The notes under the pieces are model-generated. The model was not told where the DNA came from, made no database searches, and saw nothing but the letters and a program-made list of their open reading frames with translations. The position numbers and the translations under genes are program-made. From positions 1 through 37,610 of the forward strand of contig CAIJFT010000403.1 in the NCBI GenBank assembly GCA_903820035.1: DNA of 37,610 bases. Direction: 5' to 3'. The stretch comes from an uncultured Opitutia bacterium. Lineage in GTDB: Bacteria; Verrucomicrobiota; Verrucomicrobiia; Opitutales; Opitutaceae. Positions 1 to 7,815 of this stretch are shown one piece after another; position 1 is the first letter of the stretch; the number at the start of each line of letters is the position of its first letter.

Positions 1-371
1 GGCGGTGCGCGGGATAGCCGGTGGGGTCAAATGACCGAATCATCCGCCAATCCCTTTCCAGCAATAGGGTCGCCGCGTTGGAGCGCCAGGCCAACGTGGT
101 CCTCAGACGTGACCACGCTGTCGCCTCCGGCTTAAACGCGGCGACAGCAATCTCGAAACGGCTACTCATCGAGGCGGGGCGCCCGGCGCCCGTTGCAAGT
201 TTCGCCCTGACCCTTTCGGACTATCCCCTTTCGGACTATCCCCTAGACGCCGCTTCGGCCAAAATGGGTAACGGAAAAATTTCAGTCTTTTCGTCTGCTC
301 CCTTTCTTCCTGACTTCCCCCGTAGGCTGGCGGTGGTATCAGTGACCCTATCCGACGGAAACCCCCGACCG
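1..371. other. Gene-free leader upstream of the sigma factor gene, with repeat copy A
   Basis: An open frame runs through this stretch into the sigma gene. Its translation before the methionine at 372 has no sigma-factor similarity and crosses a dispersed repeat (172-228) and a 15-bp tandem duplication (211-244), so I read it as intergenic. No clear -35/-10 promoter was found by eye. The sequence near 13-30 shares a 'tgaccgaat' block with 10394-10402, just before repeat copy B. Confidence 0.5.
172..244 (+). repeat. Dispersed repeat family 1, copy A, with 15-bp tandem duplication
   Basis: Bases 172-228 align without gaps to 10417-10473 with 47 of 57 identical. The last 28 bases of the shared core (192-219) match the reverse complement of 10095-10122 at 27 of 28 positions. 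The end of the unit, ctttcggactatccc, is repeated in tandem with period 15 between 211 and 244. It lies about 130 bp upstream of the sigma start. Function is unknown; it may be a REP-like or miniature mobile element. Confidence 0.65.
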
Positions 372-929
372 ATGTCCCCTCCTGAAGAACCCCAATGGTT
401 TGCCGAGCACGTGCAACCGCACGAACCGGCGGTCCGAGCCTACTTGGCGTCGCGCTTCCCGTCGCTGCAGGATAGGGACGACGTCGTGCAGGAGTCTTTC
501 TCGCGCATGTTGCGGGCGCAGACCAAAGGCGGCGGGATCAGGCACGCGCGGGCGTTTTTCTTTTCTACCGCGCACAATGTTGCCGTGGATCTGTTCCGCC
601 GCCGGGCCAGGAACGAGCACGTCGAAATGACCGAATTGCACGAACTGCCGGCGCTGGAGGAGGCACGCGGGGCCGGCGATCTCCTGGATGAACAACAACG
701 GCACGAGACGTTGGCGGAAGCCCTCGCCAGTCTCCCGGAGCGCTGCCGTGAAGTGGTGCAACTGCGGTTCCAGGAAAACCTCAGCTACAAGGAGATTGCC
801 GAGCGCCTTGGCGTCACGACCGATACCGTCAAGGTGCAACTGGGTCGCGGCGTTCGGCGCTGTGCCAAATTCTTCGCCTCGCGCGAGCTGTTGCAGAGTG
901 GAAAAACTATGAAAAAGGCTGCGTCATGA
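372..929 (+). CDS. ECF sigma factor, FecI type
   Basis: Encodes a 185-residue RNA polymerase sigma-70 family protein of the extracytoplasmic function group. Region 2 is visible in the first ~85 residues (helix with DDVVQESFSRM, then FFFSTAHNVAVDLFRRR). Region 4 is visible near 115-165 (LPERCREVVQLRFQENLSY followed by the helix-turn-helix KEIAERLGVTTDTVKVQL). I start at ATG 372 because sigma homology begins right after it, although the upstream Shine-Dalgarno is weak and the frame is open back to 21. The stop overlaps the FecR start (ATGA at 926-929), so the two are translationally coupled. By analogy with FecI-FecR-FecA, the factor should direct transcription of the downstream TonB receptor and perhaps itself. 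The inducing ligand is unknown. Confidence 0.88.
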   Translation: MSPPEEPQWFAEHVQPHEPAVRAYLASRFPSLQDRDDVVQESFSRMLRAQTKGGGIRHARAFFFSTAHNVAVDLFRRRARNEHVEMTELHELPALEEARGAGDLLDEQQRHETLAEALASLPERCREVVQLRFQENLSYKEIAERLGVTTDTVKVQLGRGVRRCAKFFASRELLQSGKTMKKAAS

Positions 930-1945
930 ACGCCCAGGGAAGCGATCTGTTCGACGACCACGATCCCGTCGAGGAGGCGGCGGTGGCCTGGCTCATCGAA
1001 CGGGACGAAGGCTTTGCCCCCGGACGCGCGAAGGAATTCGAGCGCTGGCGGACGGCGAGCCCGCGATATGCTGCCGTCGTCGAGCGATTGGAGGAGACCT
1101 GGAGCATCCTTGAGGAACTGCCGCCGGTGGCCGTCGGCGCCACTCGTCAGAATCATCAATCCACCGCCGAGGCGATGTGGTCACGAGCGGCGGTCGTCTG
1201 GTCGCTTGCGGCGGCGGCACTCATCCTCGGCTTTTTCTGGTGGCGAAACGATCTCCGAAATCCGAATGAAGGCTACGCGACCGCGGCAGGCATGTTGAGG
1301 AAGATCGAGTTGCCGGATGGCTCCACCGTAACACTGAATGCCAACAGCGATGCGAAAGTGCAGTATTCTTCCGGTGCGCGCCGCGTGCTGCTGGATGCGG
1401 GCGAAGCGCATTTCGAGGTGGCGCACGATGAGGCGCGCCCGTTTCTGGTGACCGCCGGCGGGGTCACGGTTCGGGCCGTGGGCACCGCGTTTAACGTCCG
1501 CCTGGCCGCCGCGTCGATCGAAGTGGTGGTGACCTCCGGCAAGGTGCGGCTGTCCACCCCGGAGCAGTCGGCCGGGGAAAAACCGGAGACGCCGGCCGCA
1601 GCGCCGCTCTTGGTAAAAGGCGACCGCGCGGTCGTGCCGCGCAGCGCGGCCGAAGTCGTTCCGATCATCACGCGTTTGGAGCCCGCGCAATTACAGGAGG
1701 CGATCGCCTGGCAGGAGGAGATGTTGATCTTTTCCGAGACGCCCCTGCGCGAAGTCGTTGCGCAATTCAACCGCCACAACCGCACCCAACTGCAGCTGGG
1801 CGACGCCGACCTGGGCGGCCGGCGAGTAGGTGGCACGTTTGCCGCCGGAAACGTCGAGGCGTTTGTCAGTCTGCTGGAGCGCGGCGGCGATCTGAAGGCC
1901 GAGCGCCGCGGTGACCGCGAGATCGTGCTGCGCAAGGCGCAATAG
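926..1945 (+). CDS. FecR-family anti-sigma factor / signal transducer
   Basis: A 339-residue single-pass inner-membrane protein. Residues ~13-60 form the short cytoplasmic FecR N-terminal domain (DUF4880 type, DPVEEAAVAWLIERDEG) that binds the sigma factor. Residues ~88-106 are one hydrophobic segment. Residues ~120-215 form the periplasmic FecR domain (LPDGSTVTLNANSDAKVQY, GEAHFEVAHDEARPF, VRAVGTAFNV). The C-terminal ~75 residues resemble the DUF4974 domain that contacts the receptor's STN domain. It starts inside the sigma stop codon and is followed by the STN-bearing receptor, the order expected for cell-surface signalling. By family knowledge it holds the sigma factor inactive until the occupied receptor signals through the periplasm. 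No odd feature was seen. Confidence 0.92.
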   Translation: MNAQGSDLFDDHDPVEEAAVAWLIERDEGFAPGRAKEFERWRTASPRYAAVVERLEETWSILEELPPVAVGATRQNHQSTAEAMWSRAAVVWSLAAAALILGFFWWRNDLRNPNEGYATAAGMLRKIELPDGSTVTLNANSDAKVQYSSGARRVLLDAGEAHFEVAHDEARPFLVTAGGVTVRAVGTAFNVRLAAASIEVVVTSGKVRLSTPEQSAGEKPETPAAAPLLVKGDRAVVPRSAAEVVPIITRLEPAQLQEAIAWQEEMLIFSETPLREVVAQFNRHNRTQLQLGDADLGGRRVGGTFAAGNVEAFVSLLERGGDLKAERRGDREIVLRKAQ

Positions 1946-2159
1946 GCCGGAAACTCTGCAGCGCGCCTGCGCCGCCCCACCGATGGATGAGGATCGCCCA
2001 CGGAACTCACGGATTCGGCGGCGTTCCGTTTTTTTCCTGTGTTCCGTGGGCCCGATGATCGTGGGATGGATTCAATTCTTGGGAGCGTTCCGATTCGTGA
2101 AGATGTTTGTTACCCATTCTTTCGAATACGGCGTCTCAGGAGTGAAGCACCTCCTGCGC

Positions 2160-5100
2160 ATGGCTCAAAAATTTTACCCCGCCTCTCCGGTTATTGCCGC
2201 GGCCTTTTGCTGTGCGATCGGCGTGGCGGCGACATCCGGGGCCACGGCAGCCAGGAAGATTTATGAGGTGCCGGGTGGTGATGCCGCCGCAACGCTGACG
2301 CAGTTTGCGCGCCACTCCGGCTGCCAGATTGTCTACTTGGTTGAAAATGTCCGAGACGAGAAGACGCAGCCGGTGCGCGGCGAGTATGCGGCGCTCGATG
2401 CCCTCCGCGTGATGCTCTCCGGCACGGCTCTGTTCGCCGTCCAGGACGAGTCCACCGGCGCCTTGGTCGTCAGTCGAAAGCGTCCCGTACCTGCGCGGAA
2501 GGAGCACGAAGAATCGGAACGATTACGCGGCCCGCCGGCGGGCTCGCACGCTCCGCCGCCCGAAACGCCTAAAACCGATCAACCTAAACACAACGAATCT
2601 CTTCCTGTGAAATCACGTAATCTTCTCACTTTTCTTACCGCCTGGCTCTACGCTTCGACCGTTGCCGTAGGTGCTCAAACCACCGGCGCCATCGAGGGCC
2701 GCGTGTCCAACCCCGCCAATGGCGAATACGTCAAACTCGCCCGCATCACCGTCGAAGGCACCACGCTTGAAACCTTCACCGATTCCGCAGGACAGTATCG
2801 CCTCACCTACGTTCCAGCCGGCGTGGCGCGGGTGAAAGCGTCCCACACCGCGGGCGCCGCGCCAACCCAGTCGGTCATCGTCACCGCGGGCCAGACAGTG
2901 CAGCAGGACTTCAGCCTCGCGGGGCTCGAGGCGAAGCCGGCGGATGCCGGCATCATCAAGCTCGATCGCTTCATCGTGGCCACGTCGAAGGAAATGGAAG
3001 GCGCCGCCATCGCGATTAACGAGCAACGCTTCGCGCCGAATCTCAAGAACGTCGCCTCAACTGACGAGTATGGCGGCATCGCCGACGGCAACGTGGCAGA
3101 GTTTTTGAAAAATTTTGCCGGTGTCACGATCGGCTACAGCGGCGGCAACGCCCGCGAGATCTCGATCGACGGCGTCCCGGCCGCCAACGTGCCCGTCTCC
3201 ATCGGCGGTTTCAATCTCGCGAGCGCCGGGCAGACCGTCACGAGCCGCACCGTCGCGCTCGACATGGTCTCGATGAATAACATGTCGCGCATCGAGGTCT
3301 CGTATTCGCCGACCCCGGAGTCGCAGGGCTCGGCCCTCGCGGGTTCGGTCAACATGGTGCCGCGCAGCTCGCTCGAGCGCTCGCGCCCGGTCTACAGCGG
3401 CAGCGTGTTCCTCATGCTGCGCGACGACGCGCGGGACTTCAATAAGACGCCGGGTCCGCGGCAGGACCGGACGCGAAAGGTGCATCCCGGCTTCGAGTTT
3501 TCCGCCGTCGTGCCCGTGAGCAAACGCTTCGGCTTCACGGTCTCCGGCAGCAGTTCGACGAACTATGCCTCCCTCGACCGCATGCAGAACTTCTGGCGCG
3601 GCAACGGCCTGCCGACCAACGGCGCCGCGTTCCCCAATACGACTTTCGACAAGCCCTACCTTTCGAGTTACCAAGTGTGCGACGGCGCGAAATACACCAC
3701 CCGCAACTCGGCCGGCGTGACGGTGGACTACCAGCTCGCGCGCAACGACCAGCTCGCGTTCGGTTTCACGATGTCTACGTTCGACGCGCAATGGATGAAT
3801 CGCGTGCTCACGTTTAACGTGAACCGCGTGCTGCCCAGTGAGTTCACGACGACGTCGACCCACGGCGCCGCCGCCGCAGGTTCGCTGACGCTCGCCAACG
3901 ACGGCAACAACCGCACCAACCGGACCTACATGCCGACGCTGGTGTGGCGCCACGACGGGCCGACGTGGAAGGCCGAGGCTGGCGCAGCGCATTCGCAAGC
4001 GATCAACCACAATCGCGGTGTCGATTCGGGTGCGTTTCGCAATTCCACTGCGCAGCGGACCGGTGTGACGGTCTCGTTCGACGACATTTCTTATCTCCGT
4101 CCCCAAAGGATCACGGTCACGGACGGCACCACGGGCGCGCCGGTCGACCCATACAAGCTCAACAACTACGTGATGAGTTCGGTTAACGACACGCAGAACG
4201 ATTCCGACGACATTCAGCGGAACGCCTACGCCAACCTGCGCCGCGACTTTTACACGAGCGTGCCCTTCTCGCTGAAAGCGGGCGTCGACCTGCGCCAGGG
4301 CATTCGCGATCTCCGGGAAGACCGGACGCTGCCGTATACCTTTATCGGGAGGGACGGACGCGCGAGCACGGTGCCCGCCGGCAGCGACGATGTCGCGACG
4401 CCGTTTCTCGACGCGAGCTACGCGCACCAGACCGCGCCATTTGGGTTTCCAGAGATCGAATGGATTAGCAACGAGCAGCTCTGGAACTATTTTCGGGCTA
4501 ACCCCACCTCCTTCGCCCTCGACCAGAACGCCCAGTATCGATCGCTCATCAACGTCAGCAAGCGCGCGGAGGAGGTTGTTTCCTCCGTCTATCTGCGCGG
4601 CGATGTGCAGCTGTACGACCGCCGGCTGAAACTAGTCGGCGGCGTGCGCGCCGAACAGACCAACGTCAAGGCGTGGGGACCGCTCACCGACCCCGCGCGC
4701 AATTTCCAGCGCGACGCTCGAGGTGCGCCAATACTAGGCGCCGATGGCCGGCCGGTCAACATCCTGCCGGCCACCGACGCGCTAGGCGTCTCCAAGCTGA
4801 CATTCATCAGCCGCGGGAACCTGGCCGAGAAGGAGTACCTCCGGCTCTTCCCCAGTCTCAACGCGAGCTTCAACGTTCGGGAAAATCTCATCGCGCGCGC
4901 TGCTTTTTATCAATCGGTCGGCCGGCCCGACTTTGATCAATACGCGGGTGGCATCAGTTTGCCGGATGTCGGCGCGGCACCCGCGCCCAATAATCGGATC
5001 GTGGTCAACAATGTGGGCATCAAGGCGTGGAGCGCCAAGACCATCAACGTGCGGCTCGATTATTATTTCGAAAAGGTGGGCCAAGTCTCGGTCACCGCGT

Positions 5101-5717
5101 TCCGGCGCGATTTCCAGGATTTCTTCGGCGGCACCGCGTTCGCCGCCACGCCGGAATTTCTCGCGCTCTACAGCCTGGATCCCTCCGTCTATGGCGGTTA
5201 CGATGTTACCACCCAGCGCAACGTCGAAGGCACCGTCCGCATGTCCGGCGTCTCCGCCAACTATCGGCAAGCGCTGACGTTTTTACCGGCCTGGGCGCGC
5301 GGTGTGCAGGTGTCTGCCAACGGCAGCGCTCAGCGCGCAACCGGATCGAACCTCGGCAGTTTTACCGGCGCGTTCTATAGTCCGCGCACCGGCAACGCGG
5401 GCATCAGCATCACACGCCCGTCGTACAACTTCCGCCTGAATTGGAACTATCGGGGACGGCAACGCCGCGGCGCGGTCGCCAGCGGCACGGGCATCGAACC
5501 CGGCACCTACAACTGGGGCGCGCGGCAGACGTATATGGACCTGCTCGGCGAATATAATTTCCTGAAGCGTTTCGCGGCCTTCGCCAACCTTCGCAACCTC
5601 TCCGACACGGCCGATGATTTCGAAGTCGCGGGGCCCAGCACGCCGGCCCACGCGCAATTCCGCCAGCGCGAACGCTACGGCTCCCTGTGGACCTTCGGCG
5701 TGAAGGGCACTTTTTAG
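2160..5717 (+). CDS. TonB-dependent outer-membrane receptor with N-terminal STN signalling domain
   Basis: About 1185 residues from ATG 2160; GTG 2142 (KHLLR leader) and ATG 2103 are alternative starts in frame. Order: hydrophobic signal segment (1-30), STN domain (~34-107, IYEVPGGDAAATLTQFARHS), Pro-rich linker, a second signal-peptide-like stretch (~150-173) beginning at a GTG codon at 2607, a carboxypeptidase-regulatory-like beta domain (~177-260), a TonB box (KLDRFIVAT), plug (~295-400) and a 22-strand-type barrel ending in Phe. It should import a substrate across the outer membrane using TonB energy. The STN domain with the upstream sigma/FecR pair implies substrate-induced expression. 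The buried signal peptide is unusual (see findings). Nearby sulfatase and dehydrogenase genes hint at a carbohydrate substrate, which is inference. Confidence 0.9.
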   Translation: MAQKFYPASPVIAAAFCCAIGVAATSGATAARKIYEVPGGDAAATLTQFARHSGCQIVYLVENVRDEKTQPVRGEYAALDALRVMLSGTALFAVQDESTGALVVSRKRPVPARKEHEESERLRGPPAGSHAPPPETPKTDQPKHNESLPVKSRNLLTFLTAWLYASTVAVGAQTTGAIEGRVSNPANGEYVKLARITVEGTTLETFTDSAGQYRLTYVPAGVARVKASHTAGAAPTQSVIVTAGQTVQQDFSLAGLEAKPADAGIIKLDRFIVATSKEMEGAAIAINEQRFAPNLKNVASTDEYGGIADGNVAEFLKNFAGVTIGYSGGNAREISIDGVPAANVPVSIGGFNLASAGQTVTSRTVALDMVSMNNMSRIEVSYSPTPESQGSALAGSVNMVPRSSLERSRPVYSGSVFLMLRDDARDFNKTPGPRQDRTRKVHPGFEFSAVVPVSKRFGFTVSGSSSTNYASLDRMQNFWRGNGLPTNGAAFPNTTFDKPYLSSYQVCDGAKYTTRNSAGVTVDYQLARNDQLAFGFTMSTFDAQWMNRVLTFNVNRVLPSEFTTTSTHGAAAAGSLTLANDGNNRTNRTYMPTLVWRHDGPTWKAEAGAAHSQAINHNRGVDSGAFRNSTAQRTGVTVSFDDISYLRPQRITVTDGTTGAPVDPYKLNNYVMSSVNDTQNDSDDIQRNAYANLRRDFYTSVPFSLKAGVDLRQGIRDLREDRTLPYTFIGRDGRASTVPAGSDDVATPFLDASYAHQTAPFGFPEIEWISNEQLWNYFRANPTSFALDQNAQYRSLINVSKRAEEVVSSVYLRGDVQLYDRRLKLVGGVRAEQTNVKAWGPLTDPARNFQRDARGAPILGADGRPVNILPATDALGVSKLTFISRGNLAEKEYLRLFPSLNASFNVRENLIARAAFYQSVGRPDFDQYAGGISLPDVGAAPAPNNRIVVNNVGIKAWSAKTINVRLDYYFEKVGQVSVTAFRRDFQDFFGGTAFAATPEFLALYSLDPSVYGGYDVTTQRNVEGTVRMSGVSANYRQALTFLPAWARGVQVSANGSAQRATGSNLGSFTGAFYSPRTGNAGISITRPSYNFRLNWNYRGRQRRGAVASGTGIEPGTYNWGARQTYMDLLGEYNFLKRFAAFANLRNLSDTADDFEVAGPSTPAHAQFRQRERYGSLWTFGVKGTF

Positions 5718-5833
5718 AGTCTCATGAAACTTGTTCAAGCGATCCACGCCGTAGGGCGAGTCTCTGACCCGCTCTCGATTTTCCAAGCGCCGCAGGGCGG
5801 GTTAAGGAGCGCTCTTGCGCCACATTCCCCTGA

Positions 5834-5852
5834 CATGGGCGGGACGCCCATG
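5834..5852. terminator. Hairpin downstream of the TonB receptor (terminator-like repeat)
   Basis: CATGGGCG (5834-5841), a 3-base loop, then CGCCCATG (5845-5852) form a perfect 8-bp stem about 115 bases after the receptor stop. There is no T-tract, so rho-independent termination is uncertain. It could equally be an intergenic hairpin repeat. Confidence 0.4.
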
Positions 5853-5904
5853 CCAGCGGTGCGGGTCCTGCCGGTGGTTTTGGAATGTGGGGTAGGTGCA
5901 CGGT

Positions 5905-6105
5905 CAAAGACCAGCCCTGCTTTCCCGGGCGTCGCGCTCGTTACCCTGTTCATTCTCGCCGGCGCCGCCCGGGCCTCATCGGCCCCATCGCAAAATCCAA
6001 CGGCGTTCTCGTCCTCGCCGACGACCTCGGCTGGACCGCCGTCGCCAGCTTCAGTACCGATCTCCACGAAACACGCGCAGACGCAGGCGGCGGTTTCGGG
6101 GGTAA
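5905..6105 (+). pseudogene. Remnant of a sulfatase N-terminus (signal peptide plus first motif, frameshifted)
   Basis: In one frame the sequence reads a secretion-signal-like stretch (VALVTLFILAGAARASSAPS, about 5928-5987). From about 5996 a neighbouring frame reads SNGVLVLADDLGWTAVASFS, which is the opening strand and metal-binding Asp-Asp motif of the sulfatase family (compare PNIVFILADDLGYGDLGC in the intact gene just downstream). The two parts join only if about one base is gained or lost near 5990-6000, and the homology ends by ~6060. I infer the 5' end of a second sulfatase that was frameshifted and lost its body. No catalytic CxPSR motif survives. A chance match cannot be fully excluded, but signal peptide plus ADDLGW in the right order is telling. 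Confidence 0.55.
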
Positions 6106-6154
6106 TTAGCCAATCAAAATCCTGTTTCCTGCCTTTAACCTAACGAGAAATCGA

Positions 6155-7672
6155 ATGCAACGTTATCCACTGATGATGCTTACGGTCCTGCTGCTGCCGC
6201 CGCTGGCCGCACTCCACGCCGACGTGTCGAAGTTGGTTTCAAAGCCCAACATCGTCTTTATTTTGGCCGACGATCTGGGTTACGGCGATCTCGGCTGCTA
6301 TGGGGCGACCAAGGTCAAGACGCCGAACATCGACCGGCTCGCGCATGAAGGCATGCGTTTTACCGCCGCTCACTCACCCGCGTCCGTCTGCACCCCGAGC
6401 CGATACAACCTGATGACGGGCCGCTATTGCTGGCGGACGTGGGCCGGTCACGGCACAGTCTGGGCCAACGACCCGCTGCTCATTGATGAAGGACGCCTGA
6501 CGGTGGCTTCGCTGCTCCACCACGCGGGCTACTTCACCGGATGCGTCGGCAAATGGCATCTCGGCTTCGGACGGCCCGGGACGGCGGGATGGGACGATCT
6601 GCTCGGCCCGGATTTCAACGCCGAACTGCGACCCGGGCCCTTGGACGTCGGATTCGATTATTTCCATGGGATGCCGGCGGTGGGGCAGCATCCAAACATT
6701 TTCATCGAGGGACGCCGTGTGGTCGGCCTCGATCCAGGCGACCCCATCCGCTTCATCAATGATCCCCGCCCGGAATACCAAGTGGAGTATTCCAAACGCC
6801 CCCGCACCTCCCCGACCAATCTCCAGATGTCTAGCGGGACGAGCGCGGAATATCGTTTTGAAGATGCTGCGTTCGAGCTTACCCAACGGGCGGTCGCCTA
6901 TATTGAACAGCACCGCGAAACGCCATTCTTCCTCTACCTCGCTCACCGCAATATACATTCCCCCTTGCGACCCAATGCGCGCTTCAAAGGGACAAGCGAG
7001 ATCGGCGTTTACGGTGACTTCATCCATGAGCTTGACTGGTCCGTGGGCGAAGTGCTCGCCGCGCTGGACCGGTTCCAGCTTGCGGATAACACGCTGGTTT
7101 TCTTCAGCAGCGACAATGGCGGAGTGCTGCCCGGGAATCAGGCGAGCGATCATCCAGAGATCCGAGGTCATCGGATCAACGGTCCGCTGAGGGGACAGAA
7201 GACTGAGATCTACGAAGGCGGCCACCGCGTGCCATTGTTGGTGCGGTGGCCGGGGCATGTGCAGGCCGCGAGTGAGAGCCATCAGCTAGTAGCGCTCACC
7301 GACCTCCTGGCAACGCTCGCTGAATTGACAAACGAGAAGGTGCGCGGCGATGCCGGCGAGGATAGTTTCAGTTTTCTCTCCACGTTGCTGGGCACGAAGT
7401 CCAGCCAGCCCGTTCGTCAGACTCTGGTGACTGATAGTATGATGGGGCTCTTCGCGATTCAGGAAGGTCCTTGGAAACTCATTTTGGGACAAGGTAACGG
7501 TGGTCACCTGAGGAAAGATGCACCCCCCGCGAATGACTTGCCGGGCCAACTCTACAATCTCGCTGATGACCCAGGCGAAATCAGGAACCTTTACAGCCAA
7601 AAGCCCGATATTGTTGCCCGGCTCACGACCCTGCTCGGGAAGATCAGGCAAGACGGGCGCAGCAAGAGCTAA
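6155..7672 (+). CDS. Secreted sulfatase (arylsulfatase family)
   Basis: A 505-residue protein with a hydrophobic signal peptide (1-22), so it acts in the periplasm or outside the cell. Sulfatase motifs are clear: PNIVFILADDLGYGD at 31-45 carries the metal-binding Asp39/Asp40; CTPSR at 79-83 is the formylglycine signature with Cys79 as the residue to be oxidised; GKWHLG is found near 132; FFSSDNGG is found near 310. The Cys-type site needs a maturase (FGE or an anaerobic SAM enzyme), which is not encoded in this window. It should hydrolyse sulfate esters, possibly on an algal or host glycan imported through the upstream TonB receptor; the exact substrate cannot be read from the sequence. Length is normal for the family. 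A decayed relative lies directly upstream. Confidence 0.92.
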   Translation: MQRYPLMMLTVLLLPPLAALHADVSKLVSKPNIVFILADDLGYGDLGCYGATKVKTPNIDRLAHEGMRFTAAHSPASVCTPSRYNLMTGRYCWRTWAGHGTVWANDPLLIDEGRLTVASLLHHAGYFTGCVGKWHLGFGRPGTAGWDDLLGPDFNAELRPGPLDVGFDYFHGMPAVGQHPNIFIEGRRVVGLDPGDPIRFINDPRPEYQVEYSKRPRTSPTNLQMSSGTSAEYRFEDAAFELTQRAVAYIEQHRETPFFLYLAHRNIHSPLRPNARFKGTSEIGVYGDFIHELDWSVGEVLAALDRFQLADNTLVFFSSDNGGVLPGNQASDHPEIRGHRINGPLRGQKTEIYEGGHRVPLLVRWPGHVQAASESHQLVALTDLLATLAELTNEKVRGDAGEDSFSFLSTLLGTKSSQPVRQTLVTDSMMGLFAIQEGPWKLILGQGNGGHLRKDAPPANDLPGQLYNLADDPGEIRNLYSQKPDIVARLTTLLGKIRQDGRSKS

Positions 7673-7759
7673 ATGACCACCCTCTCTCCCCAGCCGGGCA
7701 ACAAATCCCACCGATTAGCGGAATCCGAAACGTTGACACCGCCTCGGCGCAGACACGCG

Positions 7760-7792
7760 CGTGAGCGAGTAGTTATCGCCCGCTCGCTCACG
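7760..7792. terminator. Hairpin between sulfatase and quinoprotein genes
   Basis: CGTGAGCGAG (7760-7769) and CTCGCTCACG (7783-7792) form a perfect 10-bp stem with a 13-base loop, about 90 bases after the sulfatase stop and 24 bases before the next start. There is no T-run. It may be a terminator-like structure or a leader hairpin of the dehydrogenase gene. Confidence 0.4.
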
Positions 7793-7815
7793 CTCGCAGC
7801 CACACAACCGATCCC

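Larger units (their letters stand above)
5718..6154. other. Intergenic stretch with hairpin and sulfatase remnant
   Basis: 437 bases between the receptor and the intact sulfatase. It holds a perfect hairpin at 5834-5852 and a decayed sulfatase N-terminus at about 5905-6105, both listed separately. No intact gene was recognised; the open frames here change identity at an apparent frameshift. Confidence 0.6.

Noticed and set aside
21-371. N-terminal extension of the sigma factor frame by 117 residues
   Set aside because: No similarity to sigma factors, crosses a dispersed repeat and a tandem duplication; homology starts at the ATG at 372.
3057-4427. Long minus-strand open frame opposite the TonB receptor
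   Set aside because: Arg/His/Val-rich composition typical of antisense to GC-rich genes; no motif; the plus-strand protein is certain.
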